From Plantago major (lineage: Eukaryota; Streptophyta; Magnoliopsida; Lamiales; Plantaginaceae): DNA of 64,000 nucleotides. The number at the start of each line of letters is the position of its first letter. Within the stretch, counting starts at the first letter, position 1. Shown one piece after another: positions 25,175-37,550 of the stretch. The translations under genes and the position numbers were made by a program. The stretch covers positions 68,982,371 through 69,046,370 of the forward strand of contig CM048842.1 in NCBI GenBank assembly GCA_026545765.1, given 5' to 3'. A model generated the notes under the pieces. That model saw only the letters and a list, made by a program, of their open reading frames with translations. It searched no databases and was not told the origin of the DNA.

Positions 25175-28100
25175 TTGGTTGTTTCTCTAGTGATTGCCAC
25201 TTACAAGGTCAATAAGGTACTAATCGACACAGGAAGCTCCTCCAATGTCATATCCAAAAGGACCATGGAGCAAATGCACCTGGGGCAAATACAATATGGA
25301 CGAGTATACACTTCATTGCTAGGTTTTGGAGGGTCTGTAGTACGCCCCATTGGAAGTATACCACTACAAGTCTCTATGGGCACCTTTCCGACAAGAGTGA
25401 CCAAGACTATCCTCTTTGTGGTAGTAGATAGCACCTTCGACTATAACGTAATCTTGGGCCGCCCGGGACTTAACCAATTCAGAGCAATTGCTTCTCCCTT
25501 ACACAACAGGGTAAAGTTTCCAACCCCGAACGGCGTGGGAGAAGAAAGGGGCAACGTTAGAGAAGCCTGGGAGTGCTACATCATGTCAACCAGAGGGGCC
25601 ACAGTACCTGTCCTTTCGGTCACTAAGGGCCCTCGTAGCCATTCTTCCATTACTCTAACGCCACCAAAGGAAGAAATCGGTATTGGGACGTTCAGAGAGA
25701 AGTTCCCCAAGACAGCTAGAATAGAATCCCATGAAGCCTTGAAAGAGGTCCAACTGGTCGAAGGAGATTCGAAAAGAACAACTCGGATTGGAACGGAGAT
25801 GAGTACGGAAGTAGAGCTGAAGCTCATCACTTGCCTTCGTGACAATCGCGACATCTTTGCTTGGAGCACAGATGATCTCAAGGGGATAGACCCAAGGATC
25901 GCAGTTCACCGTCTGAACATGGATCCGATGGTCAAACACATCCGGCAAAAGAGGAAAGACTTTGGACCAGTTGAGGATGCTATCATAGCAGGGGAGGTTG
26001 ACAAGTTGATGAAAGCAGGTCATATCGAAGAAGTCAGATACTCCGATTGGGTCTGTAACGTGGTCCTCGTCGAAAAAGCTCCCGGAAAGTGGAGAATGTG
26101 CAATGACTTCACTAGACTCAACAAATTTTGTCCAAAGGATCCTTATCCATTGCCACGCATAGACCAGCTGGTTGATTCCACTGCAGGATGTGCGCTTCTA
26201 AGCTTCATGGACGCATATCAAGGCTTCTACCAAATTAGGATGGCTCAAGAAGACATCAAGAAAACGGCATTCTTTGCGGCCGAAGGGGTCTATTGCTTCA
26301 AGGTCATGCCCTTTGGCCTCAAGAATGCAGGAGCTACTTACCAACGGCTGGTAAATAAGATGTTCAAGGAAGAATTGGGAAAAACCATGGAAGTCTATGT
26401 AGATGACATGCTTGTGAAAAGCAAGACTGAAGAGGAACACGTCGAACACCTTAACAATTGTTTTTCTATTCTCCGGAAATACGGAATGAAGCTGAACCCT
26501 GAAAAGTGCACTTTCGGGGTGAAAGGAGGAAAATTCCTTGGTTACATGGTCACAGAAAGAGGCATCAGTGCTAACCCAGAGAAAATAAAGGCAATCGTAG
26601 ACTTACCACAGCCCAAGACTGTCAATGAAGTTCAGAAGCTTCTAGGAAAGGTGATGGCATTGAGCCGTTTTATCTCAAAATCCGCCGAGAAGAACCTTCC
26701 CTTCTTTAAGATCTTACGAAAAGGAAATAAGTTCGAGTGGACAAAGGAGTGTGAAGAGGCCCTGGAAAACTTGAAAAAGTATCTCCTCTCGCCGCCCCTT
26801 TTGTCTAAACCCATGGAGGCTGAAACTCTTTACCTCTATTTGGCCACCACTAATGAAGCAATGAGTTCTGTACTGGTACGGATATAAGACAACGGGCATT
26901 TACCAATTTACTATTTGAGCAAAGCCCTCGCAGGCTCTGAGGCCAGATATGTCAGGGTTGAAAAGCTCGCCTTCGCACTAGTTTGATCGCACACGGCTGA
27001 AGCCTTACTTCAAGTCGCATCGGATTGTGGTCCTTACAAATGAGCCACTCAAACATGTCTTGGACAAACCGGATCAGTCAGGACGCCTGTCCAAATGGGC
27101 TATTGAGCTAAGTGAATATGATATTGAGTATCAAGCCCCATCCGCCAAGAAAGCGCAAGTCCTGGCTGACTTCCTGGTAGACTATCCAGAGAAAGCAGAA
27201 GAAGAGAACGAAAACTCCCAGGAAAAGGCTAGCCATGAGGTGATAGCCCAAATCAAGGAATCAAGTGGAGAGAAAGAAGCAGAAGAGACACAAAGAGGTA
27301 GCATCCAGCTTATGACTAAGTATCACCAACCTATGGATGATTCACTGAGAGTAAGGCACATGTTTCTCTTGGACGAAGAACTCAATACCTCGACAACTGC
27401 ATCTTCCGACAAGAAGCAAGAGGTTGAGAAAGCACTCACTCCCACTTCGGGAGGTAAGGAAAGAAACAAAGAATGTTGGACATTACAAGTGGACGGATCA
27501 TCCACCGGACGGTTGGGAGGAATAGGAATTTTCCTTGAAAGTCCTGAAGGAGCCAAGCTAGAGTACGCCATTACCCTCAATTTTAAGGTGACGAACAATG
27601 AGGCCGAATATGAAGCACTTATCACCGGCCTAAGAATGGCGAAAGCCCTTCAGGTAAAAAGGATCAAAGCCTACACAGACTCGCAGTTCTCCGGGTCCTT
27701 TACCACCAAAGGACCTAACATGATCAAATACTTGGAGCTCCTCAAGAAAGAGGTTGAGCACTTTGAAGAATTTACTCTTGACCAATTTCACAGAGAATGG
27801 AATGAAAAAGCCGACGCCCTCTCCAAGTACGCCTCAGCCTTAGGAGCTTTGGACACAAGAAGTGTCATCCTAATGACACGCACGGAATCCTCCCTGGCAA
27901 ACCCCAACGGACAGATGCTTCTCTTGAGCACAGAAAGAAACTGGATGACTGATATATTCCATTACCTCAAGGATGGTACTTTACCTATGGATCCTAGAGA
28001 GGCCAGGAAGATTCAATGTCGAGCTAACAGATACTTTATTCTGGAAGAAGATCTCTACAAAAGATCCTACAGCGGAACTCACATGAGGTGCCTAGATCCT

Positions 28101-28985
28101 CAAGAGGCGAAAACTGTGATGGAAGAAATCCACGCCGGAAGTTGTGGAAGTCATTCTGGAGGAAGAACTTTGGCGCAAAAGATCATAAGACAAGGATACT
28201 ATTGGCCAACTATTGACATAGATCTTGACGCCATCGCTATTTGTGAAGACTGCCAATACTATGCCAACATACCACACCGCCCGACCAACCCTATGATTCC
28301 GTCAATCATAGCATGCCCATTTGATCAATGGGGCATAGACATAGTTGGTCCCTTTCTGCGAGGAACACATCAAAAGAAGTTCTTGATAGTGGCAGTGGAA
28401 TACTTCACTAAGTGGGTCAAAGCTGAAGCAGTGTCAACCATCACAGAAAGCAGGGTTCGGACATTCATCTGGAAGAACATCATCTGCCGGTTTGGACTCT
28501 CACGAGTGCTAGTTTCAGACAATGGAGCACAATTTTCTGGGTCAAGATTGAAGGAGTGGCTTCAGTCCTTCAAAATAGAACAACGCTTTACTTCCATTGG
28601 CCACCCCCAAGCCAATGGTCAGGTGGAAGCCACCAACAAGGCCATAGTCAAAATTTTGGAGAAAAGGTTGAGAACTTCCCAAGACAGTTGGGCGGATGAT
28701 CTCGAGCGTCCTTTAGGCGCATCGAGCAGCGGCCGGGACGCCACACAAGAAACACCTTTCTCACTGGTCTATGGATCCGAGGCGGTCATCCCTTTGGAAA
28801 CGGTGGTGGCAACCCAGAGAATCCAGCAATACAACCCAGTTGATAATGAGATCGCAATGATCTATGACCTTGAGCTCCTTGAAGACAAGCGCGATAAGGC
28901 ATTGGCCAACATCCTTGCATTACCAAGCCGCTCACGGCCTACAATAAACGTGTCTTTCCCAAGGATATACAAGTTGGAGACTTAG
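25175..28985 (+). pseudogene. Pol region of the Tat-type element: protease, RT, RNase H, second RNase H, integrase (fossil)
   Basis: Domains in order: protease (LIDTGSSSNVIS near 25220), reverse transcriptase from about 25900 to 26560 with the YVDDM catalytic box near 26395, the connection/RNase H region from about 26750, a second archaeal-like RNase H (LQVDGSS... near 27480 to 27840), and integrase with an HHCC zinc site (about 28120-28260) followed by the core from WGIDIVGPF to HPQANGQVEATNKA (28330-28650). The second RNase H is diagnostic of Tat-lineage elements. The region is interrupted and not functional as it stands. Confidence 0.88.
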
Positions 28986-31553
28986 TCCTCGGAAGAGCCG
29001 ATATACTAAGTCATGTGGGAAACTTAAGCCCAGTGGGAAGGACCGTACAAAGTTCTTGGGCAAGAGTTAATGGAAGCTTTGAACTAGAAGATGAGCAAGG
29101 CGGGCCTTGAAGAGAACTTGGAATGCCAAGAATCTCCAAAGTTTTACACTTAGAGAAGGAGCGTGTAGCATTGTCACCTTCCTTTATCTTGTCGATCTGT
29201 TTTTTGTGTTTGTTTTTTGAAAAGGCCTCGAAGCCCTCAAGTTGTAATTCGATTTCCGTCAAATCAATACAACTGTGATTTCATAAACATTGTTTAACTA
29301 CTCCATCCGAAACTAGATCATACACTGATCCGAATCGGATTAACACAATCAAACAGTGTCCGACCTTGACAAAGGCAAATACGCTTTTATCAAAGCGAAG
29401 TCTGCAATTACAAAGTCAGGGTCCGAAGAGCCCTAATCGAGCTTACAAAAACAAGCTCCTATTCTATCTCTTTTCTACTTCTACAGCAAAGCTTCTTAAT
29501 TAACCCTGGTCTACCGAACCAAACCCCGTCCGAGCACTATTAACTTTATCTGTGGGCGCTCCGAAGGAAGAAGGAATTCCACCATCTCAACTTTGATTGC
29601 TTACTGACAAAGATTTCGAAGCCCCCTTCGGACAATCTAAAGACTAACAGCAGCCGGACGAGATAACTGAGGCCATTCAATGCTTCCAGAAAGGATACTT
29701 TATCACTTCTGAACGAAAGAGAGCTCCGAAGCAAGCAAGAAGCACTATAACAATCCGGATCACCTCTTACCAAATACTATAAATACATCCCAGATTCAGA
29801 GTATTTGGAAGGCGACCAACCCGGATAGTCGGATTAACCCAAGTCACTCCGGAGGCTCCCGTTGGTCCAAGTCCCAACAAGACCGGCATAGTCAGGAATT
29901 CCGTCCCAGAATTGCAAGTCGCTCCCTCGAGCCTTCAATTCGGGAACGCAGCCACCAACAAGGCCGAGCTGCTCGGACGAAAGACCTTAGGTGTAAGACA
30001 AACGAGTTACCAGAAAGGTTACTTCCGGAAGTCCCCAATGATCCGACTCCAAACAAGCTCAGCACTGTCGGGGACTCCTTTCCAGAATTGCAAGTAGCTC
30101 CCTCGAGCCTTCAATCCTGGAAACAAAGTCACCAACAGAACCGAACTGCTCGGATACGTATCTTCAAGGACGAGCTAAAAGACCTACTAAAAGGGATACA
30201 TCTCCCTCAATCCGAGGAACGAACAACTAGACACAGCAGGATTGGTAGAAAGCCTTCCAACATCTCGGGCGGTTTTTTACGACCGAACCACGAAATACTG
30301 GAAGGGATTCTACCAAACCAATTATGCCGACTTGTCGCCCCCCGAGCACATACCCAGAGCGGAATGCCTCGGATGCATTGAGGTTCAAAAATAACTATTT
30401 GAAGATCCCCAAACCATCCAACTAATCTACCTCTCCGGGGCTAAAAGTCACGGATATAGACCACAGCCCCAGAGAAAGAAGATTAGCCTGACGATCAGAG
30501 GAATTGATTGGCAAAGATTCAGGCCTCACTCGGCACGGACCGTATCCTCGAAGATCCGAGGCTGGCTTTTCGAGCAATTTAATTTCCAAAAACTCTCACC
30601 ATGAACCAACCCGGGTAGACTTCCGAAGTATCGGAGACACCCTTGGGATGAGATCACGCGCAAGAGTGATGGTATAAACATGCTCGCCAGCCGCTCGGAC
30701 TCGAGCTCCGGACCCTCGGTTACTATAAAAGGGAGAATTGTCCTAAAGAAAAGCCGTACAAAGAAGGGGTATATATAGAAAGAGAGGACCAATCAGAAGC
30801 GGACACATGTCCCAGCTAGCTACCGGAAATGGGCTTGGGCCGAACATGGGCCTGGCTCTTCGGCTTCCATTGGCCCAACCCAATAATCCATCCATACGGC
30901 CGGGCACATTGACTAAGTTACTCACTCGAACGTATCAAGCTCGGGGCTGGCATGACAACATCCGAAGCAACTGTGATTCGTATAGAGTCACCCTATACTT
31001 AATGCTGATCATCTTCTCACTCTCTCACAAGTCTGTATGACTCGGGATGACACACCGAGTCAACGTCCGGATTGACGCTACTTACCACGATACAAGGAAA
31101 TTCTTTTTGTCGCAAGCCTTGTCACTCTAAGACGTGGCTCCGAACCGCCCGTGATCCGGCTTACTTCTATTAAAGATTCCGATTCGGATGGGTACAATGA
31201 TTGATCGTCCCCCAAGACCCGCAAAGGAGAAGTTGCATCAGGCAAATTAACGTTCTGGCGGTTTGAATCTCAAGGGTTCGGACCCATTATCCGAGTTTAT
31301 GAGAGTTAATGAGCTACTAAACAGATATATGGGATTCATCGCGCAAGAATGTAAACAGAAGCATTTAGCATTTCAACAACAAGAATAGTTCCGAGCCACC
31401 AATGGGCCCGGACCAACAACATTCATCGAGTCGGGTATATTGTTTTACAAAAAGATGATGAGCAAAAAAGACAACATTGTTTTCAGGACCGAAGGCACAC
31501 TACTACAAAAACCCGGGGCATACCCCGTCTTTCTTTATCCGCTTTCGGACGAA
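28986..31553. other. Spacer of the Tat-type element between pol and the antisense region
   Basis: No conserved protein is seen. It contains a direct repeat of about 75 bases (29907-29980 and 30082-30156, unit opening CCAGAATTGCAAGT, later CTCCCTCGAGCCTTCAAT). It also has two plus-strand TATA-like boxes (TATAAATA 29778-29785, TATAAAA 30724-30730). Base composition is rich in TCCGGA-type words, like the rest of the element. Confidence 0.6.
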
Positions 31554-34534
31554 CTAAATTTGAGACCGAGAGGACCCCGTATCCTTCTCGGGCGCTTGAC
31601 CTTCTTTGTTGGCACACTGGGCTAACCTCTGTTCTCTCCGAGCCTCAACCTCTTTCAAGAAGGCCGGACATTGTTGCATCAAGTCTAGGTCCGGATCGAA
31701 GCCATGAACAGGCCCAGGCAGAGTCAGCCAGTCTCGGTTGTGTTCCAAGTGATCCTCCAAAGGAACGAAAACACTGGACATAAGCACCCGAGGGACGAAG
31801 GGTGGGAGATACGGACCGCCATGATTGTACTTCTTGCCCTCCGACTCGTCGCAGACCAGCTCCACAAATTCACATTTGAGCAGGTCTTTGTCCAAGACAC
31901 CCTCTGGAGCAAAGTCCGATCCGTCTCCATTCTTAAAGGCGGACACTCCCTCAGCCTCCAAGTCGCAGTCATCCGGTATCCAACCCTTCCTCCGGCACTG
32001 GTCCACAGCTGCATCAAACCCATCTTGACGGGCCTTGTCATACTTCGACTCGAACAAAAACTTGCAGGCGTCCGAAGCAAGGAAATCTTGGGCAGCCCTT
32101 GTCCGGACCCCCAGAAGCTCTTTCAGCATCATATCTTTGAAAGTCCGAGACACACCCACGAACTCGTCCAAATTATCTTGGTGCACTTTCAAGTCAATCT
32201 CCAAAGATCGAATGGCACTTTTCATCTTGGCCGTCTCCGACTCGACCTCCTGTTTAGCAGCTATGGCCTTCTTTAGCCGCTTCGAAGTGTTGTTCAACCG
32301 GGACGTTTCAATCGCCCGGGCAGCCTCAGCCTTAGCCAAATCTTCTTCCAAGGTGGCTCTCCGAGCAGCTACCAGAGAGCATGCTTCAACAGCAGCAGCA
32401 AGCTAAAAACAAAAACGAAACATCGGAAGTGTTAGATACCTCCGAACCACAAGAAGATGTAAAACCAACGGAAATTTTAAACTCACTTTACTGAAAGCGA
32501 TTAACTCGAAATCCGCTCCAACTCCGAGGCAACCAGCAAGCAACTTGACATCCGAATCCAGCTCGGGCGCCTCGCTCATCTTTCCCTTGCCTTTCTTGGC
32601 GGGAGGATTCGGACCTTCGGAGGAGCGCTTTTTTCCAGCTGCAGCGCTCGATCCGCTGGCGGGATCTCGAGACACGGATCTAGGAGGCTTCCTCGAGCCC
32701 TTAGACCCGACCACCTTACCCTTGTCCGGAGTAGGGATAGTTTGGGCCTCTTCGCCCGCAGCAGCTCTCCGAGACTCCTCCACTCGGAACACGGCAGCAT
32801 TTCTTGGCTCTTCCATCGGGAGTACGGTGGAAGTCTTGATAATTTGGGTCCGGGAACCCTCTGCCATCTCCTTCCGTTGCGCAGCATTTTGCTGACGCTT
32901 CAACTCCCGCATGGTCGACATCGTATACTCGAACCAAAAAGCTGCACATCCGAATCACAATGAGTTGCAAAATACAAAAGAATCTACAAATGGTAACTAC
33001 ATAGTCGACAAACCGAATCGGACAACCAACCAGAGGTAGAGAGAAACCACTTACTCAAATCCTCCATATTGTCACAAAAACTTGGCTCGGACAAGCCGGC
33101 CAAGTAAGGCAGAGGCTGACATATCAGCCCTCGGAAGAAGTACTTTTCCGGCTCTTGACTCCGATGGAGCGCTTGCATCCATAGGGGGACATTCCGGGCC
33201 GGTGGCTTCCAGTTTGGCAGCTTGCCTCGGAAGAATTTCCTCTCAAATTGCCACTTGGCCCTCTCCGCTTCGGATTGCTCGGGCTTGAGCGGACGGACAA
33301 AATGTACCTCTTGAACCATTGGATTCTAACGAGACAGGGGTCAACAAAAAGCGTGTCGCTGGCGACATACGAACGTATAGAACCATGCGTTCCTATTACT
33401 TACACTTATGTTGAATAATTTACGAAAATTATCGAATGTGACCGGGATGCCTTTATATTTACATAACACTCCGAAGCAAATCAGATTTCCGAGGGAGTTG
33501 GGGATGATCTGGTGCGGACTCAACCCCATGTTATTCAAGATCTCGAACTTCGGACGTCTGGCAAAGCGCCACCCTTGATGGAGGCTTATCTCATGAACAC
33601 ACATATAGCCCGGAGGCGGATTATAAAAAGCATGAGACTCGTCCGGAATGAGAATCTCCACACACTCCGGGATTTCATATCTCCTCCGGAGCTCATCCAC
33701 TTCCTCGGCTCGGATAGTTGAGGCGCAAGTAGGCAAAGTACCGTCTTCATTCAATTCGCCCTCCGGATCGGGGTGAGTGACCTCGTCTCTAGACCGAGGA
33801 AACTTTACTTGGAATACGTCCTCACCCTTCCTCAGCCTCTCCGGACGCTCTTCCTCAGCCATCTGCCGACTTGCCAGTGAGATTCCACGGAGCATATGGG
33901 CGGATAGCTCTACACTTTCTTCTGCTTCGGAACCAGAATCTTGGGCCCGCACACCTTCTTCTACCTCATCTTCCTCGGATGAGGACGCTAACTCTATGAC
34001 AGTCTGAAGAGGCACAACGACATGCACACGATCCTCCTCGCCCTCTTCGAAGATGCCCAAATTAGGAGGTGCTTCCGAGGTATCATGAACTTCCTCGATG
34101 ATCGGCGCCTGCGGATCCGGAACGAACGGGACTCGATTAGGATTACTCCTAAAATTATAACCAAGGTTGCGAATTAAAGATCGGATCTCTACCGGAAGTT
34201 CGGATTCTTGGCCAGCCCGAGTCGGGCGACGAGTTCCTATAACTCGCGAACTTGTCTCTTGAGCCGCTACAATAACCTGCACATGGGACACTCGCAGGTA
34301 ATCCCGACACCTCGGAGGACTAGGATTCGGAACAACTAACCGAAGTAAGGAACTTACCTCGGGCTCTTCCCGGCTCGGATGGGGCGCTTGTTCCACCTCC
34401 ATTACTTCGTCGTCATCTACGATCTCAATTTCCTCGGAGCTATCGGTTAAAGATATCGCTTCGGAGTCATATCCCTCAGCCTCGGATCGATTTTGGCTAT
34501 CACTCTCGGACATCCTAGGGAAAGGAGAAAGCAA
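31554..34534 (-). pseudogene. Antisense coding region of the Tat-type element (gypsy-type transposon protein-like, fossil)
   Basis: Minus-strand open stretches lie at 33341-34534, 32984-33319, 32403-32921 and 31554-32351. They are separated by short gaps with splice-like GTAAGT/AG edges. The first begins with an acidic Ser/Glu-rich region and ends in a conserved segment (SPHQIIPNSLGNLICFGVLC) known from the 'putative gypsy type transposon' domain of Tat-type antisense frames. The second has the WKPPARNVPLWM-type continuation. The last is a coiled-coil-like region. The role of this protein is unknown in the family. It lies antisense to the element's main transcript. Whether this copy is whole is uncertain. 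Confidence 0.75.
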
Positions 34535-34934
34535 TTTCGTAAGCTTTAAGATGACAGTCCGAGAGGTCGTTTATGTATATTAAAGTGGTCAGTTTATAGC
34601 CAACACTACTGGCTTTCCCAGGCGAAGTTAGTTTGGAGTCAGTACGATGCTGATTCGGCGTTAGTCAACATTGAGAACGTATGGAGTATTAGAACTATAA
34701 TACACATCATAAGCATGCATCCGAGCAACTAAAAGAAAAACAATGCAGAAAAATGATAAGACGAGACAAGTAAACTTACTTGGACTCGGATGATTAGATG
34801 GAAATGCCTTGCTTCAGATGCAATCTCGCGTTCGGATCTCTCGCCGTCATTCGGATTGATGGTAGTCGCTTCGGATACACTTAGAATGCGAAAATTCTCT
34901 CTCTAAACGGTGCGCAAATGAACCGGCCAACCCC

Positions 34935-34946
34935 TCTATTTATAGA
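34935..34946 (-). promoter_or_regulatory. TATA box for the antisense transcript of the Tat-type element
   Basis: TCTATAAATAGA on the minus strand lies about 400 bases upstream of the first antisense open stretch (start 34534). It is a strong plant TATA match and is followed by pyrimidine-rich sequence around 34890-34910, suitable for a transcription start. Confidence 0.55.
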
Positions 34947-35596
34947 AGGTCATATTGGGAACTCCAACCGTCACGATTTTTCGGGATTAAATCTCAATCG
35001 TAGATCAAAAATCATCCCACGGCATAGTACAATTATACCAAGTGAAATGATGAATTGGTACAACAAATTTACCTCTTGGATAGACGAATACAACAACTCT
35101 CCCTCTCTCGGGCGGCAGACAACACGAGAGTTCCGGAGTATCCTCTTCTCGGACGCCTAGCGGCTTATCAATCCAACATAATTTGCCCACACAAGGAACC
35201 TCGTTTACTCGAGCGATTACACTTCGGACCTTCCCTTGACCACAGAGGTTGGTTCAGACGGGACACGCACCTACGGTCCGCCACCGTAGCTCATCAAAGG
35301 TACACTACCGATGTTCAGAGCCTAAACTTAGTCTCGATTACAAATACCCTTTTTTCTTTTTTCTTCACTTCGTTGCCCTTCGGACCCAACCTCTCGGATG
35401 GCAACGATGTTTTAGAAAAAGAAAAAAAGGGGGGGGGGGAGAGACTAAGTCAGTGGCCACACGAAGTACGAATTACACCTTTTTTCAACTCGTTTAGGCG
35501 GATTGGACTGAAGAACGGATCCTTCTTCAACAACTTCCCAAGCCAATAGTTCCACAACTATCTTCTACTAAGATACTTGGAAACTAGGGGGACATA

Positions 35597-36541
35597 TGTT
35601 GATATGGAAATATGTCCAATCCGTCATAAAGGACCTAGGAACGAATCCTAAGGCATCCCAAGTCATCCAATGGATCCGAGACACTTTGGTCCGAGCCAAC
35701 GGTCCGATCCGGGCAGACCAACCATGGTCCGACCCACATTGAAAGAAAGGGACAAAGGATTTGGACCTACAAGGCCCGACCCGGAACCATAGGTCCGACC
35801 CACCTTGGTCCGAGCCTCTCTGGGAAAGGAGCATAGTGCTAAGTCAGTACCCTCTCCGACCCAAGGGCTCCGATCCGGATGTCAACTCGGATCCAGCATG
35901 ACCATCTCATAAAGCAACCAAGCAAATGGGCACCAAAGAGTGAAATGTTCGAACCCAGGAGCTCCGAATCGGAAGAGTTGGACAGGCAGGAGAACTTCCT
36001 CAGCTGACAACCAAATATGGTCCGGACCAATCGTCCGGACCCAGCTCTCCGAACCTGGGAACTCGGCAGAACTAGTCACATCCTCAAGAACTCTCCCAAT
36101 AATGACCAGACTACCCCTAAAGCCCAAGATGGCATGGGCTAAAGCTTCATTGTTGGGCTATGGGCCTCATATTAGCATTGGTGGCTCAATCCTGGCCGTA
36201 CACATGGCGCAATCCTAGCAACCCCTCCATTTTGATGATAGCCTATAAATAAGGCACACATCCCCACAAGATCAAGTAAGTCATCTTACAAGTCACATCA
36301 CGACCCCAATCCCGAGCATTATACAGAGTTGATCTTCATTAAAACTCGTGTAAAGTCTCATCCCGGTTTGACATTTTGCAAACCGGGCACTAACCCCCCC
36401 CCCCCCCCCCCCCACTCAAGTGTGCAGGTCCTTACCGAAGCAGTTGGTCGCTGGTCCTTACCTAGCAAGGAGCTTCTTACCTTGGCACCCATTAGTGGAG
36501 TTGAATAAAATCTAAGTAGTTGGGGAGTTACACCCTCAACA
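35597..36541 (+). repeat. 3' LTR of the Tat-type element
   Basis: It starts TGTTGATATGG and ends CCCTCAACA. TATA box at 36244-36251. The C run is longer here (20 bases, 36394-36413) than in the 5' LTR. Confidence 0.93.
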
Positions 36542-36546
36542 GGTGC

Positions 36547-37550
36547 GGTGGTGGTGGGGATTGGGAAAGGAGAGTTAAAATTTTAATAATTAAATTTTTT
36601 TGAAGAAGTTAATAGTTTAATAGTTTAAAATAACTAAGGCATGTTTGGTTTGTTTATAATCTTAAGTTGGTCAACCAAAAAATAACTTTTTGGACCTATA
36701 TGGGGATTCAGATGAGCGAGGAGCCACTAAGAGGGTAGCCTTATGTAATTTCTTGGGTTGATTTTAAATTGATTTTGGGCATATTTGTTAAGTTTAAAAT
36801 ATAAGGGGTGTATAGTAATTCACCCTTATAATATATTTAAATATAATGCGGCATAGCGCGACCTTATTATGCGATAGTGCGACGCCCATCGCATAAATAA
36901 TAATTCAATGGACGAGAATGAATCAGGAATATATCTAACGGTTTAAAGGGGTGTACTATTGTTAGTACAATGCGATAATACTAAAATTAGCCATGCCAAG
37001 TTACTGGTGGCACTTGCCCAATAAACAATTTGGGTGACAGGACTGGGAGAATTGATATGGGGGTATGTTAAACGCATAGTATTTTTTAACATATTGTAAA
37101 AGGGCCTGCACGTAATAATAAAATATGGAAGTACTCCCATTTCTCTTCTTTTTTCTTTTTTTTTCCCCCGTAAAACCTCCCAAACCCCAAATTTTCGAAA
37201 GTATATAAACCTATAAACACTACAATGCCATAACACAACAAAAAATCATGCAGTACAAGTAGTGGCCGAATTATTGCAATGAACATGAACCTGAAGATGT
37301 ACGTGCCGTGTTAATTTTATATTCAAAGTCGCTAATCATTATTCTATTGCATTAGTATGTTTAAATTAGCTAAAATTTTCATTAAAAAATTAGAAAAATC
37401 AATTCAAAACGTTGAAAAATGGTTTGGCAGCGTCACTGCTACCAAATAGTTGTTGTGGAAGCCGTGGCTATTGTGCTGCTAGTTCTCGTAGAACTAGAGC
37501 TCCAATGTCGGAGCTTCAAACAGCCCCGATATGCAACTGTGAACCCACGA
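36547..37550. other. Non-coding remnant between the Tat-type element and the LINE
   Basis: The first bases continue the GGTGG-rich target DNA seen left of 22132. The rest is AT-rich. A short GCGATAGTGCGACGCCCATCGC palindrome-like cluster lies at about 36867-36890. No gene is seen. Confidence 0.45.

Larger units (their letters stand above)
22133..36541 (+). mobile_element. Ty3/gypsy LTR retrotransposon, Tat lineage, with antisense gene region; ends complete, coding broken
   Basis: Two LTRs (22133-23062 and 35597-36541) frame the element. The 5-base target duplication GGTGC sits on both sides (22128-22132 and 36542-36546). A primer-site-like TGGCGCCGTCTGTGGGAA follows the left LTR (23066-23083), and a purine run (AAACTAGGGGGA, 35581-35592) precedes the right one. 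Parts in order: gag, protease, reverse transcriptase, RNase H, a second RNase H of the archaeal-like type, integrase, a long spacer, and an antisense coding region. The double RNase H and the antisense region are known marks of plant Tat-type elements. The sense coding is interrupted in a handful of places. The LTRs are clearly alike but differ by many small changes, so the insertion is moderately old. Confidence 0.92.
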
